Shown in pieces: positions 8,577 through 16,236 of a stretch of DNA of 20,296 nt (position 1 is the stretch's first letter; every line of letters starts with the position of its first letter). The stretch spans positions 1 to 20,296 of the forward strand of contig NVXB01000035.1 of the NCBI GenBank assembly GCA_002746425.1, written 5' to 3'. The DNA comes from Hyphomicrobiales bacterium. GTDB taxonomy: Bacteria; Pseudomonadota; Alphaproteobacteria; Rhizobiales; GCA-2746425. Below the pieces are notes generated by a model. That model had not been told where the DNA came from. It saw only the letters and a list, made by a program, of their open reading frames with translations, and made no database searches. A program made the translations under genes and the position numbers.

Positions 8577-9282
8577 GCATCGCTCCTTTCTGAGGGTTTC
8601 TCCTTTTTGGATTGTGATATTTGTGGCGACTGTTTGTCTTGGCGAGCAAGTTGAACGGGCCAGTTGAAACACCCGACTGCCAGTCCATTTCGCCGTCTTT
8701 GGATGGACGGATCATGAAGCTTGGTTCGGCAATAATATGTGCGAAGTCGGTATTACCGGCAGATAGCATGAAAACCACGGTGTCCGAACCATCTGCCTTC
8801 ATGGAATTCACGCCAGCAAGAAGGTTCTTTGCGGACGAGGTGCTGTCCTCTTTCACATGGTAATTCAAGGATGCGATCACATCACCGGCGGTCATTACGC
8901 GGCCGTCATGGAATTCGACGCCCTGTCGCAGTTTAAACACCCACTTTTTCGCGCCATCGGAGCCTTCCCAGCTTACCGCCAGCTCAGGTTCCAGTTGGCC
9001 ATCCACACCAATCCCAACAAGCCGGTTGTTTTGGGCCTGATTGAGGACACCCAAATACCCATTCGCATTGACGACAGCAGGATCAAGCGAATCTGAGGTC
9101 GAGCCATGAGATAAACCAACCCGCATGCGGCCTCCGGGTTTAGGTGCCTGCGCATGCGCTTTTCCAGACACAGTAAACGGCAACATAGTTGCAACACCTG
9201 CCGCTGCTGTGCTCGATAAGAAGCGGCGTCTGTCTAACAATCCCTCATTGAAATTGCTTCCGAATTTCGTTGGCTTGGTCAT
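8539..9282 (-). pseudogene. Tat-exported peptide/dipeptide ABC transporter substrate-binding protein, 3' truncated
   Basis: The first about 212 residues are the N-terminal part of a family 5 (SBP_bac_5, DppA/OppA-like) periplasmic binding protein. A twin-arginine signal (DRRRFLSS, 17-24) and hydrophobic core end near AHA (42-44). Then come family motifs such as LDPAV, LVGIGVDGQLEPELAVSWE and KWVFKLRQGVEFHDG. A full member is about 500-540 aa; here the frame passes at residue about 212 into island DNA and ends after 35 unrelated residues inside the recombinase gene. The start codon has a good GGGAG six bases upstream. The missing 3' part is not found elsewhere in the window, so it lies beyond the left edge or was deleted. 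The divergent LysR gene probably regulated it. Confidence 0.87.
8620..8665. other. Probable island/host junction (attachment-site half)
   Basis: Similarity of the minus-strand binding-protein gene to its family stops after TGPFNLL, that is near 8,645. From there to the recombinase start (8,576) the DNA is island sequence. Large serine recombinases usually lie within about 100 bases of their attachment site, which fits. A direct repeat TGGCGA occurs at 8,624-8,629 and 8,640-8,645. The crossover dinucleotide cannot be fixed without an empty site. Confidence 0.5.
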
Positions 9283-9455
9283 GATTTCTCCCTTAACAGT
9301 CCATTTCCTCCCGAAATCCTGACATCAGATTGTATGTGAGCGAAGGTTAGCCCATTGGACACAGTTCTGGCAGGAAAGCGGCTAGTCATAAACATGTTCC
9401 AGAAATCAGGCCTCATCAACTTGACAAATTCTTGGGGTGCGCATTACATTTTGTA
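9283..9455. promoter_or_regulatory. Divergent promoter region between binding-protein gene and LysR gene
   Basis: This 173-bp intergenic stretch separates the divergent start codons. It must hold both promoters and the LysR operators. Apart from the palindrome at its right edge, annotated separately, I see no clear -35/-10 pair. Confidence 0.5.
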
Positions 9456-9458
9456 ATG
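9442..9458 (+). promoter_or_regulatory. Palindromic LysR-box-like operator on the LysR start codon
   Basis: CATTACA and TGTAATG form a perfect 7-bp inverted repeat around TTT. The inner part fits T-N11-A exactly (9,444-9,456), the consensus of LysR-family binding sites. The right arm includes the ATG at 9,456-9,458, so a bound regulator, or a hairpin in the mRNA, would limit its own synthesis. Binding is inferred. Confidence 0.5.
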
Positions 9459-10406
9459 GTAAAACAAAGCATTGTCAGAGCCGCATTTGGTGCTTTACCG
9501 TTGTTTGAAGCGGCGGCACGTCTGAAGAGTTTCACAAAGGCAAGCCGTGAGCTTGGCTTGACGCAGCCAGCTGTCAGTCGGCGAATTCTTGAATTGGAAC
9601 GCATTCTTGATGCCAAGCTCTTCGTTCGGCGCAGTAATAAACTGTCACTAACACCCAAAGGCAAGGTTCTGTTTCAGGCGGTGAAATTAGGCTTTGATCC
9701 TATTGCGGCCGCAATATCCAAAGTCTCAACGACAAAAGAGCAAAGTGTTCTGACGATTGCTTGTGGATTTAGTTTTGCCAGCATGTGGCTGCAACCCCGG
9801 TTTGAACTTCTCAGGGAGTGTTTGAGCGGGCAGGAAATTCAACTTGTTGCAGCCGAAAGGCTTGATGAGCTCAACCCGGACGAAATTGACATTCGTATAT
9901 TATGGCGACCACAATCTTGGCGTGAAAGGGAGCTAATTCCCATATTTCCAGAGGAGGTTTCTCTGGTTTGCAGCCCCGAATTCGCCAAAGCAAATGATAT
10001 TGATCCTAGCCACGATCTTGGATTCGACCAGCTTCAGAAACTACGTTTGATCTCATATGATCATGGCGCCGAAGAATATTGCGACTGGTCTTCATGGTTT
10101 TCCACTCTTGGTGAGCGGGATTCGACCATAAGTCCCGGGTATATTTACAGCAATTTCATGTATGCAATACAGGCAACTCTGATGGGCAAGGGCATTGCCA
10201 TCGGTTTTATACCTTTGATCGCCGAGTATTTAAAGAATGGGGACCTGCTATGTATCGGCAACATCGTACACCATAGAGATGAAGCCATATTTCTTGAATA
10301 CAACTCAGATGCATTGTCGCCTGCACGTGCGAGCAAACTAATAAGCTGGTTCAATTCGCAGAGCGAGGATGTCGAGAGACCGCATATCCATCTAACGACG
10401 ATCTAG
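9456..10406 (+). CDS. LysR-family transcriptional regulator (GcvA-like)
   Basis: A 316-aa LTTR. The winged helix-turn-helix spans about residues 13-72, with FEAAARLKSFTKASRELGLT, the recognition-helix region QPAVSRRILELE, and the wing segment SLTPKGK. The remainder (about 85-300) is the two-lobed periplasmic-binding-protein-like effector domain. ATG at 9,456 is preferred to a TTG 24 bases upstream because LTTRs begin shortly before the helix-turn-helix. It is divergent to the truncated peptide-binding protein gene, the classical layout for control of a transporter by an LTTR. Since that target is destroyed, the regulator may now be an orphan, unless it also controls genes elsewhere. It is intact and converges with the XRE regulator over a 41-bp gap. 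Confidence 0.9.
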   Translation: MVKQSIVRAAFGALPLFEAAARLKSFTKASRELGLTQPAVSRRILELERILDAKLFVRRSNKLSLTPKGKVLFQAVKLGFDPIAAAISKVSTTKEQSVLTIACGFSFASMWLQPRFELLRECLSGQEIQLVAAERLDELNPDEIDIRILWRPQSWRERELIPIFPEEVSLVCSPEFAKANDIDPSHDLGFDQLQKLRLISYDHGAEEYCDWSSWFSTLGERDSTISPGYIYSNFMYAIQATLMGKGIAIGFIPLIAEYLKNGDLLCIGNIVHHRDEAIFLEYNSDALSPARASKLISWFNSQSEDVERPHIHLTTI

Positions 10407-10447
10407 AGTCTAAACCCAATCATAAGATACTGTTTTTATTAAGTATA

Positions 10448-11335
10448 TTAATGACACTTCAAAACATTGCGCTCAATAAAGTCTGCTGCTGCCTCACCCT
10501 TTAAGCTCCGCATCCACAATTGGTTGGTCATAGATTTATAAAGTTCGATTGCTTCTGGTGAGGAGCTAATGGTTGCGACCCCCAGGCGAATATTTGCGAA
10601 CGCTCCCAATCTGAAAGGGCTAACGCCGACAGAAGTGCGATTTGCCTGTTTAAAAATCTGGAGGCTGGCACCAGGCATAGAATCGACGACCACACCCAAT
10701 TGTACGCCGATCGGCTGACTTCTAAGGATTTGCACGATGTTCTCGATCTCAGTTCGGGCAACATCGCGGCGTTGTTGGACGTTTACATCTGGCGGGTTGT
10801 GCGCGCCAACAAACCCGACTCGCAGGAACTGGTTTAATTCTGCCGCGGAAATAAGGCCGATAATACTCGGTGCACGCTCACGAAATGACTGTTTACGTGC
10901 GCGCAAAATACCCATCAAAGTGTCCACGTCGCTTAGCGCTTTTTCATGGTCATCCACATCTTTGGGGATGCTTTCCGCCAGAACATGAGGCAAATATTCA
11001 TCGTATAAATCAGTGGTCAGCAGATAGGACACTGGCCCAAACAGAACCGTGATCTGATCAACATTTTCTTCGAGTTGGCGCATGCGCTCAAAGAAACTTA
11101 TGGCAGAAGCAATGTATTCAACCCCGGCACCCAGTAGGGTCGGCAGGGATACATCCAAGAGATCGGCGATCTTTACCAGTGTATCAATCCTGGCAGGATT
11201 GCCGGATTCATAGCGATAAATGGCCGCGCGCGAGACACCGGATTTACGGGCCAACTCCTCAGGAGTTAGTCCAGCGCCCAGACGAAATGCCTTCATACGC
11301 TGACCGATTTCTTCAATCGAAATACTATGCTCCAC
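10448..11335 (-). CDS. XRE-family regulator with long C-terminal effector-like domain
   Basis: The helix-turn-helix lies near the N-terminus (about 10-65: GQRMKAFRLGAGLTPEELAR, then SGVSRAAIYRYESG), followed by about 225 residues that could sense a ligand. I choose the GTG at 11,335, giving 295 aa, because GGAGGGG lies about six bases upstream and the domain then starts at residue 10. The ATG at 11,404 has no ribosome-binding site. The C-terminal part has a VGVSPFRLGAFANIRLGVAT segment and a start-to-end pattern loosely like periplasmic-binding-protein folds, so a small-molecule effector is plausible. The gene is divergent from dctP with 179 bp between, making it the likely regulator of the TRAP-pyr operon. 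The effector may be orotate or a relative; this is inference. Confidence 0.82.
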   Translation of the reverse strand: MEHSISIEEIGQRMKAFRLGAGLTPEELARKSGVSRAAIYRYESGNPARIDTLVKIADLLDVSLPTLLGAGVEYIASAISFFERMRQLEENVDQITVLFGPVSYLLTTDLYDEYLPHVLAESIPKDVDDHEKALSDVDTLMGILRARKQSFRERAPSIIGLISAAELNQFLRVGFVGAHNPPDVNVQQRRDVARTEIENIVQILRSQPIGVQLGVVVDSMPGASLQIFKQANRTSVGVSPFRLGAFANIRLGVATISSSPEAIELYKSMTNQLWMRSLKGEAAADFIERNVLKCH

Positions 11336-11447
11336 TGATAGCCCCTCCACTTTCGTCAATTGGTCAAAACAAGAGCGTCTATACAGATATAAGTTTTGTC
11401 GCATAAATCAATGAAAAATAGAAAATATCTCATTAATGGGAATTTTA

Positions 11448-11476
11448 TTGACTATGAGAAAAATGACAATTAGCTT
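11448..11476 (+). promoter_or_regulatory. Possible promoter of the TRAP-pyr operon
   Basis: TTGACT (11,448-11,453) and TAGCTT (11,471-11,476) are separated by 17 bases, 38 bases upstream of the dctP start. The -10 is weak. A perfect 10-bp palindrome TAGATATCTA (11,485-11,494) lies between it and the ribosome-binding site and could be an operator for the divergent XRE regulator. Confidence 0.3.
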
Positions 11477-11484
11477 CAACGATC

Positions 11485-11494
11485 TAGATATCTA
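11485..11494. promoter_or_regulatory. Perfect 10-bp palindrome upstream of dctP, candidate operator
   Basis: TAGATATCTA reads the same on both strands and sits 20 bases before the dctP ATG, just downstream of the possible promoter. A dimeric XRE-type protein would fit such a site. A short AT-rich palindrome can arise by chance, so the support is weak. Confidence 0.25.
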
Positions 11495-11514
11495 TTTCAA
11501 ATCCGGAGGGACGA

Positions 11515-12543
11515 ATGAAGACCTTATCCAATGTGACGAAAATCACTCTCAGAGCAATTGCCATCAGCAGCGTGGTGGTTTTGACCGCACCTATGAGTTT
11601 CGCCGCAGATTTCACAGCCAAAATCGGCCATTTAGAATCTGACCAGCAATCACGCCACATTCACCTTAAGAAGGTAGCTGATCTTGTTGCAGAACGCACG
11701 GGTGGCGCTGTTGAATTTCAAATCTTTCCACAGGCACAATTGGGTAACCAGCGTCAGATGACGGAAGGTGTTCAACTGGGCACGATTGAAGCAACTGTTT
11801 CACCGGCAGCGTTTCTTGGGGGCTTCAACGCTGCCGTTTCAGTTCTGGATATTCCATTCCTTCTTCCTGCGGACGCTGACAAGGCACAAAAATTGCGCGA
11901 AGGTGCATTTGGTGCGGCCCTGCTTGATACGTTCAAAACAAAAGGTGTTGTCGGTGTCGCCCTTTGGCCAAATGGATTGAAGAATTTCACATCCAACAAA
12001 CCTCTTGACGATGTGAGCTCATTTGCTGGCCAAAAATTCCGTGTCATGGATTCAAAAATCCTGATCGAACAGTTTGATGCCCTTGGCGCTTCTGCAATCG
12101 CCCTGCCATTTGGTGAGCTTTACACCTCGCTCCAGACCGGTGTTGTCGATGGTCAGGAAAATCCGCTTGATACCATTCAGCGCATGAAATTCCATGAAGT
12201 GCAAAAGTACCTCGTTGTTTCCGAACATGGCGCGATGGAAGACGTTGTTCTGTTCAACCCCACTTGGTGGGCTAGCCTTCCACAAGAGCACCGCGATGTG
12301 ATCACCGCAGCCTTCAAGGAAGTTATCCCAGCCTTGCGCGCCCATAAAGCAGAGGCCATCAAAACAGCTCTTGATGTCATCAAGAAGGGCGACATTAAAG
12401 TTCGCATCGCATCCGATGACGAAAAAGCAGAACTGCGTGCTAAAATGTACGACAAAGCACGTGCTGCCTACATCGAACGCGCAGGCGACACAGGCAAAGA
12501 CCTGATCGCTGTTTACGAAAAAGCCTATTCTGAACTGGACTAG
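11515..12543 (+). CDS. dctP: TRAP transporter substrate-binding protein (DctP family)
   Basis: A 342-aa periplasmic solute receptor. It has a signal peptide with likely cleavage SFA|AD (residues 28-32), then the DctP fold. Visible hallmarks are FPQAQLGNQRQMTEGVQLGT (71-90), LDIPFLL (111-117), KFRVMDS with R176 at the position of the conserved Arg that binds the ligand carboxylate, and ALPFGELYTSLQTGVVDGQE (196-215). GGAGG lies just before the ATG. A carboxylate ligand is therefore expected, in line with orotate, dihydroorotate or carbamoyl-aspartate, given the downstream genes. It is the first gene of the operon and is separated from dctQ by a strong terminator-like hairpin, so the receptor is probably made in excess over the membrane parts. 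Confidence 0.95.
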   Translation: MKTLSNVTKITLRAIAISSVVVLTAPMSFAADFTAKIGHLESDQQSRHIHLKKVADLVAERTGGAVEFQIFPQAQLGNQRQMTEGVQLGTIEATVSPAAFLGGFNAAVSVLDIPFLLPADADKAQKLREGAFGAALLDTFKTKGVVGVALWPNGLKNFTSNKPLDDVSSFAGQKFRVMDSKILIEQFDALGASAIALPFGELYTSLQTGVVDGQENPLDTIQRMKFHEVQKYLVVSEHGAMEDVVLFNPTWWASLPQEHRDVITAAFKEVIPALRAHKAEAIKTALDVIKKGDIKVRIASDDEKAELRAKMYDKARAAYIERAGDTGKDLIAVYEKAYSELD

Positions 12544-12560
12544 TTTCGAATTAGCAATTG

Positions 12561-12595
12561 ACGGGTAGCGAATAGAAATATCGCTACCCGTTTTT
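12561..12595 (+). terminator. Rho-independent terminator/attenuator between dctP and dctQ
   Basis: A perfect 11-bp stem (ACGGGTAGCGA with TCGCTACCCGT) encloses a 9-base loop and runs into a T tract. It begins 18 bases after the dctP stop. Because dctQ and the pyr genes follow in the same direction with no obvious promoter of their own, it probably stops most but not all transcripts, raising receptor over permease. Confidence 0.85.
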
Positions 12596-12642
12596 CATTC
12601 AAGGCTAGGTTTCAAATGACTTAGCAAAGAAAGCTGATAGCC

Positions 12643-13158
12643 ATGTTTATTCTTAGACGTGTTGAGCGGGTGTTTCTCGTTACAATCTTCCTTTCAATGG
12701 TGCTCCTGTTTACGCTCAATGTTGTTGCCCGCGAAGTCGGCGGCACCTTTGCCAGTCAACTAGCCTGGATTGAAGAAGCTGTTCGGCTCATGAATATATT
12801 TTTGGTTTTTGGCGCGCTCGGGCTGGCTTTGGAAAGAGGCAGACACGTCGGCATCGATACATTACGTAATGCCCTGCCCGATCGTTATCGGATTCTAATC
12901 TGCAAGATCACTGATCTGGCTGGGTGCGCTTTTGCCGCCTATATGGCCTATTTGGCGTGGCAGCTGGTCATTTTTGTCCTTGGAACAGGCCAAAGAAGTC
13001 CAACATTGGATGTCCCGATGGGTTGGATTTACGCCGCCCCCGTGGTCGGGTTTGGCCTGCTGGCTCTGCGCTATGCCCTCAGCTTTATTGGGGCAATACA
13101 ACGTTTCAACACATATGATGATGCCAATGATGACGGCACTGAAGCAGGTGCAGTGTAA
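12643..13158 (+). CDS. dctQ: TRAP transporter small membrane subunit (DctQ family)
   Basis: A 171-aa inner-membrane protein with four hydrophobic segments (about residues 9-28, 47-64, 85-112 and 121-142), the usual DctQ topology, and the conserved AWIEEAVRL segment (about 40-48) between the first two. It forms the membrane complex with DctM and drives sodium-dependent uptake of the ligand delivered by DctP. Its stop and the dctM start share a base (TAATG), so translation is coupled. The ribosome-binding site is weak, in line with low expression compared with dctP. Confidence 0.92.
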   Translation: MFILRRVERVFLVTIFLSMVLLFTLNVVAREVGGTFASQLAWIEEAVRLMNIFLVFGALGLALERGRHVGIDTLRNALPDRYRILICKITDLAGCAFAAYMAYLAWQLVIFVLGTGQRSPTLDVPMGWIYAAPVVGFGLLALRYALSFIGAIQRFNTYDDANDDGTEAGAV

Positions 13159-14441
13159 TGATATTTCTTATAGCTCTGCTCGCAATCGTCCTGCTCATTA
13201 CCGGATTTGAAATGTTCCTTGTGTTGGGGATCCCTGCCCTTGCAACCAAGATGGTTTTCTACGGCTCCATGCCTGATCTGGCCTTCATTCAAAAGACGCT
13301 GGGCGGGATTAATCATACAACGTTGCTAGCCATTCCATTCTTCATATTCGCGGCCCAATTAATGGGGTCCGGCCAAATCGCCAGACGATTGACAGGGCTT
13401 GTAAAAGCGCTTGTCGGTCATGCGCGCGGCGGCATGGGTTATACGGTTATCGGCGGCTCCATGGCTTTTGGTTCAGTATCAGGATCAGCACCGGCCACCG
13501 TTGCTGCAATGGGAAAGATGGTCTACCCGGAAATGCGTGCTGTCGGGTTTTCAGATCGTTTTAGCCTTGGCCTGCTGGTCGCCAGTGCAGAGACAGCTTT
13601 GCTGATACCGCCATCCATTACCTTCATCATTTATGGCTGGATGACAGGTTCATCCATTGCTCGCTTGTTTGCGGGAGGCCTCGCTGTTGGCCTGGTCTTG
13701 GGCCTGGCCTTTGCAATTCTCGTTCGCTGGGAAGCAAAACGCAGCGGTGTGCAGCCACTTAAGAGAACAACGGGCCTTGAAAAACTTCAGGCTGTGCGTT
13801 CCGCAGGCTGGGCCTTGGGCATGCCCGCCATCATCATTGGCGGTATATATGGCGGCGTCTTTACCCCCACAGAAGCTGCTGCTGTTAGTGTCGTTTACGC
13901 CATTTTGGTGGAAGCATTTGTGTACAAAGAACTCACCTTCTCCAAACTGGTTATACTTACCGAAAAGAGCGCGATTTCTACCGCCACGATATTCATCCTG
14001 CTGGCTTTGGGCGGGGTGCTGTCGTTCTTCGTTACCTTGGCGCAGGTGCCAACACATATCAGCGATTTCCTCATGGCCATTGACGCGGGCCCCATTACAT
14101 TTTTGCTGGTCGTCAATGTCTGTTTCCTGATTGCCGGAATGTTCATTGATCCAAATTCGGCACTCTTGATTTTGGTGCCGCCACTGTTCCCTGTAGCGAT
14201 GGCACTTGGCATTGATCCCATCCATTTCGGCATGGTTGTTACCCTGAACATCGGGATGGGTATGATCACACCACCCTTTGGGCTGGACATATTTGTTGCA
14301 TCCTCAACGCTGAACAAACCGGTGATGGATATCATCAAAGGCGTGTGGCCATTCATCATTGCCAACGTTGTTGTGCTTATGGTTATCACCTATGTGCCGT
14401 CAATTTCACTCTTCATTCCAAATCTCATATTCGGTCACTAG
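13158..14441 (+). CDS. dctM: TRAP transporter large membrane subunit (DctM family)
   Basis: A 427-aa, strongly hydrophobic protein with about 12 membrane helices, the normal size for DctM. Family signatures include IPFFIFAAQLMGSGQIARRL (about 60-79), GSMAFGSVSGSAPATVAAMG (about 98-117) and PPSITFIIYG (about 152-161). The late MFIDPNSALLILVPPLFPVA segment and NIGMGMITPPFGLDIF motif complete the two inverted repeat halves that form the transport and sodium sites. It starts in overlap with dctQ and ends 11 bases before the pyrK start, with no terminator between, which ties the transporter to the pyrimidine enzymes. Confidence 0.95.
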   Translation: MIFLIALLAIVLLITGFEMFLVLGIPALATKMVFYGSMPDLAFIQKTLGGINHTTLLAIPFFIFAAQLMGSGQIARRLTGLVKALVGHARGGMGYTVIGGSMAFGSVSGSAPATVAAMGKMVYPEMRAVGFSDRFSLGLLVASAETALLIPPSITFIIYGWMTGSSIARLFAGGLAVGLVLGLAFAILVRWEAKRSGVQPLKRTTGLEKLQAVRSAGWALGMPAIIIGGIYGGVFTPTEAAAVSVVYAILVEAFVYKELTFSKLVILTEKSAISTATIFILLALGGVLSFFVTLAQVPTHISDFLMAIDAGPITFLLVVNVCFLIAGMFIDPNSALLILVPPLFPVAMALGIDPIHFGMVVTLNIGMGMITPPFGLDIFVASSTLNKPVMDIIKGVWPFIIANVVVLMVITYVPSISLFIPNLIFGH

Positions 14442-14452
14442 GGAGATTGAAA

Positions 14453-15298
14453 TTGTCCATTTCCACGCCACAAATGCCCCTAAATTCCTCTCATGAGGCC
14501 CATCAGATTTTTGAAGTCGATTGCATGGTCAAGAGCAACGCACCGGTGAATGGTGAATACCGCCTGCTGAAACTAGATGCGCCGCAGAAGATTCTTGATT
14601 GTGAACCAGGTCAGTTTTTTCATCTTCTTTGCCCCGTAAGCGGCAATCTCCAACCCTATTTTCGCCGACCAATGAGCATTTACGGTTATTATCCGGACAA
14701 GGGTGAACTGCACTTTCTGTATAAGGTGACTGGCGAGGGAACCGCCGCCCTTGCCACATTGCAGCCGGGCAATTCCCTCAATGTTCTGGGGCCATTGGGT
14801 TGCGGGTTTGACATCAAGCCAGATTGGAAAAACCTGCTACTGGTTGCTCGCGGTGTTGGGCTGGCAACATTGGCCCCGCTGGCTTTAGAGGCGCGCCGAC
14901 AAAACAAGCAGCTAACCGCCATTTGCAGTGCGCGGTCCTCAAGCGTCCTGATGTCCATTGATTACTTCCGCAATCTCGGTGCCAACGTCATCACCGTCAC
15001 AGACGAAGATGCCACCTCAAATATTGAGAATTTGCGTCGGTTAATCGAACTGCAAATCGCAAAGACTGGTGTGGACGCAATATACACTTGCGGCTCAAAC
15101 CGCCTGTTAAAACTGCTTCAGTCCATCGGCAGACAACACGGAATTCCCGGCCAAATCGCTCTTGAACAACAAATGGCGTGTGGCATAGGCATGTGCCAAT
15201 GCTGTGTGCGGCAATTCGAGCGAAACGGAAAAATTGTCCAGGAACGTGTCTGTAAAGAGGGCCCGGTTTTCGACCTCCAGGAGGCGATTGCATGCTAG
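14453..15298 (+). CDS. pyrK: Dihydroorotate dehydrogenase electron-transfer subunit (PyrK-like, FAD/[2Fe-2S])
   Basis: A 281-aa flavin reductase of the ferredoxin-NADP reductase superfamily. The FAD-binding motif is RRPMSIY (71-77). An NAD-side glycine loop ARGVGLATLAP (132-142) follows. The C-terminal [2Fe-2S] site is C243, C248, C251 and C267, the C-x4-C-x2-C-xn-C spacing of PyrK. I assign a TTG start at 14,453, because GGGAGA lies six bases upstream, directly after the dctM stop, and an upstream ATG would overlap dctM by about 100 bases. The protein passes electrons between NAD(H) and the FMN of class 1B PyrD, with which its gene overlaps by seven bases. The glycine loop (GVG in place of the more common GGIG) is slightly unusual. 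Confidence 0.9.
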   Translation: MSISTPQMPLNSSHEAHQIFEVDCMVKSNAPVNGEYRLLKLDAPQKILDCEPGQFFHLLCPVSGNLQPYFRRPMSIYGYYPDKGELHFLYKVTGEGTAALATLQPGNSLNVLGPLGCGFDIKPDWKNLLLVARGVGLATLAPLALEARRQNKQLTAICSARSSSVLMSIDYFRNLGANVITVTDEDATSNIENLRRLIELQIAKTGVDAIYTCGSNRLLKLLQSIGRQHGIPGQIALEQQMACGIGMCQCCVRQFERNGKIVQERVCKEGPVFDLQEAIAC

Positions 15299-16236
15299 AC
15301 TTAACAACCAAAATAGGTTCGCTAACTCTCAAAAATCCCATCATGCCAGCGTCTGGAACCTTCTCGGAAGATTTGGCTCAAGTCTTTGATCTGGATGTTC
15401 TGGGAGCCCACGTAACCAAGACAATCACCCGTGAAAAACGAAATGGAAACCCCACACCTCGCGTCTGTGAAGTTCGTGGTTCCATGCTCAATTCTATTGG
15501 TATCCCCAGTAAGGGCGTCGAAGCATTCATCGAAAATGTCATTCCGTTTTATGCTGATTTTGATGCACCACTGGTCGTCAGCGTTTCAGCCGGTAGTGCC
15601 GATGAATTCGTCACGCTGTGTGAAGAAGTGAGTGTTGCCGGGGTCGACGCCATCGAGGTGAATATCTCCTGCCCCAACATTGAGGAAGATGGCAAAGCGT
15701 TTGCCATGCGCCCCTCAACAACCGAAATGGTTATGAGACGGTTGCGCGATGCAACTGACCTTCCTTTGTGGGCAAAACTAACGCCAAATACCGGCGAAAC
15801 AACCGAAGTTGCGAAAGCCGCAGAAGCCGCAGGCGCGGATGCGCTCGTGGTCTCAAACACACTGCTCGCCATGGCGATCGACATCAAAACCCGCAAACCG
15901 AAACTTGGTAATTTGATGGGCGGACTTTCGGGGCCTGCATTCAAACCCATTGCTTTGCGCATGGCATTCCAATGCGCCAAATCTGTCGATATTCCCGTCA
16001 TCGGCTGCGGTGGCATTGCCAGCATTGAAGACGTTATTGAATATCTGATAGCTGGCGCATCCGCTGTACAAATTGGCACCGCCACCTTCATCGAGCCTAA
16101 AATTATGGTGCGATTAATCGATGAGCTGCCGAACTATCTGCGGTCACAGGACCTGACAAGTATTTCTGAACTCATTGGCTCAGTGCGCGATGAGGAAGCT
16201 GCCGATGGTCTGGTGTTCATAGAGGCGGCACCGTGA
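15292..16236 (+). CDS. pyrD: Dihydroorotate dehydrogenase, class 1B catalytic subunit
   Basis: A 314-aa TIM-barrel flavoprotein that interconverts dihydroorotate and orotate, soluble and NAD-linked through PyrK. It has TKTI (42-45, K43 binding substrate and FMN), NSIG (67-70), NISCPN (124-129) with the class 1 catalytic base C127, AKLTPN (161-166), SNT (188-190), GGLSGPA (210-216) and the phosphate-binding GCGGI (238-242) and GTATF (262-266). The Asn residues that hold orotate in class 1 enzymes (N67, N124, N129, N189) are kept. In uracil-type dihydropyrimidine dehydrogenases the equivalent of N129 is His, which argues for orotate rather than uracil. There is no C-terminal ferredoxin extension. 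It overlaps pyrK and the downstream hydrolase. Most Proteobacteria use the membrane class 2 enzyme, so this pair may serve a special route. Confidence 0.93.
   Translation: MLDLTTKIGSLTLKNPIMPASGTFSEDLAQVFDLDVLGAHVTKTITREKRNGNPTPRVCEVRGSMLNSIGIPSKGVEAFIENVIPFYADFDAPLVVSVSAGSADEFVTLCEEVSVAGVDAIEVNISCPNIEEDGKAFAMRPSTTEMVMRRLRDATDLPLWAKLTPNTGETTEVAKAAEAAGADALVVSNTLLAMAIDIKTRKPKLGNLMGGLSGPAFKPIALRMAFQCAKSVDIPVIGCGGIASIEDVIEYLIAGASAVQIGTATFIEPKIMVRLIDELPNYLRSQDLTSISELIGSVRDEEAADGLVFIEAAP

Noticed and set aside
8624..8645. TGGCGA direct repeat near the island junction as the att core
   Set aside because: Six bases repeated at short distance can occur by chance, and both copies lie on the same side; the true core needs the other island end.
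11336..11404. Upstream ATG extending the XRE regulator by 23 residues
   Set aside because: No ribosome-binding site before it, whereas the GTG at 11,335 has GGAGGGG at good spacing and fits the domain start.
13650..14225. Long minus-strand open frame inside dctM
   Set aside because: It is an antisense shadow of a gene with clear family motifs; its own product has no recognisable motif.
14345..14452. Upstream ATG for pyrK within dctM
   Set aside because: It would overlap dctM by about 100 bases and add residues unlike PyrK; the TTG at 14,453 has a Shine-Dalgarno sequence directly after the dctM stop.
15549..16091. Minus-strand open frame of 180 codons inside pyrD
   Set aside because: Antisense shadow of pyrD, which has all class 1B motifs in frame.
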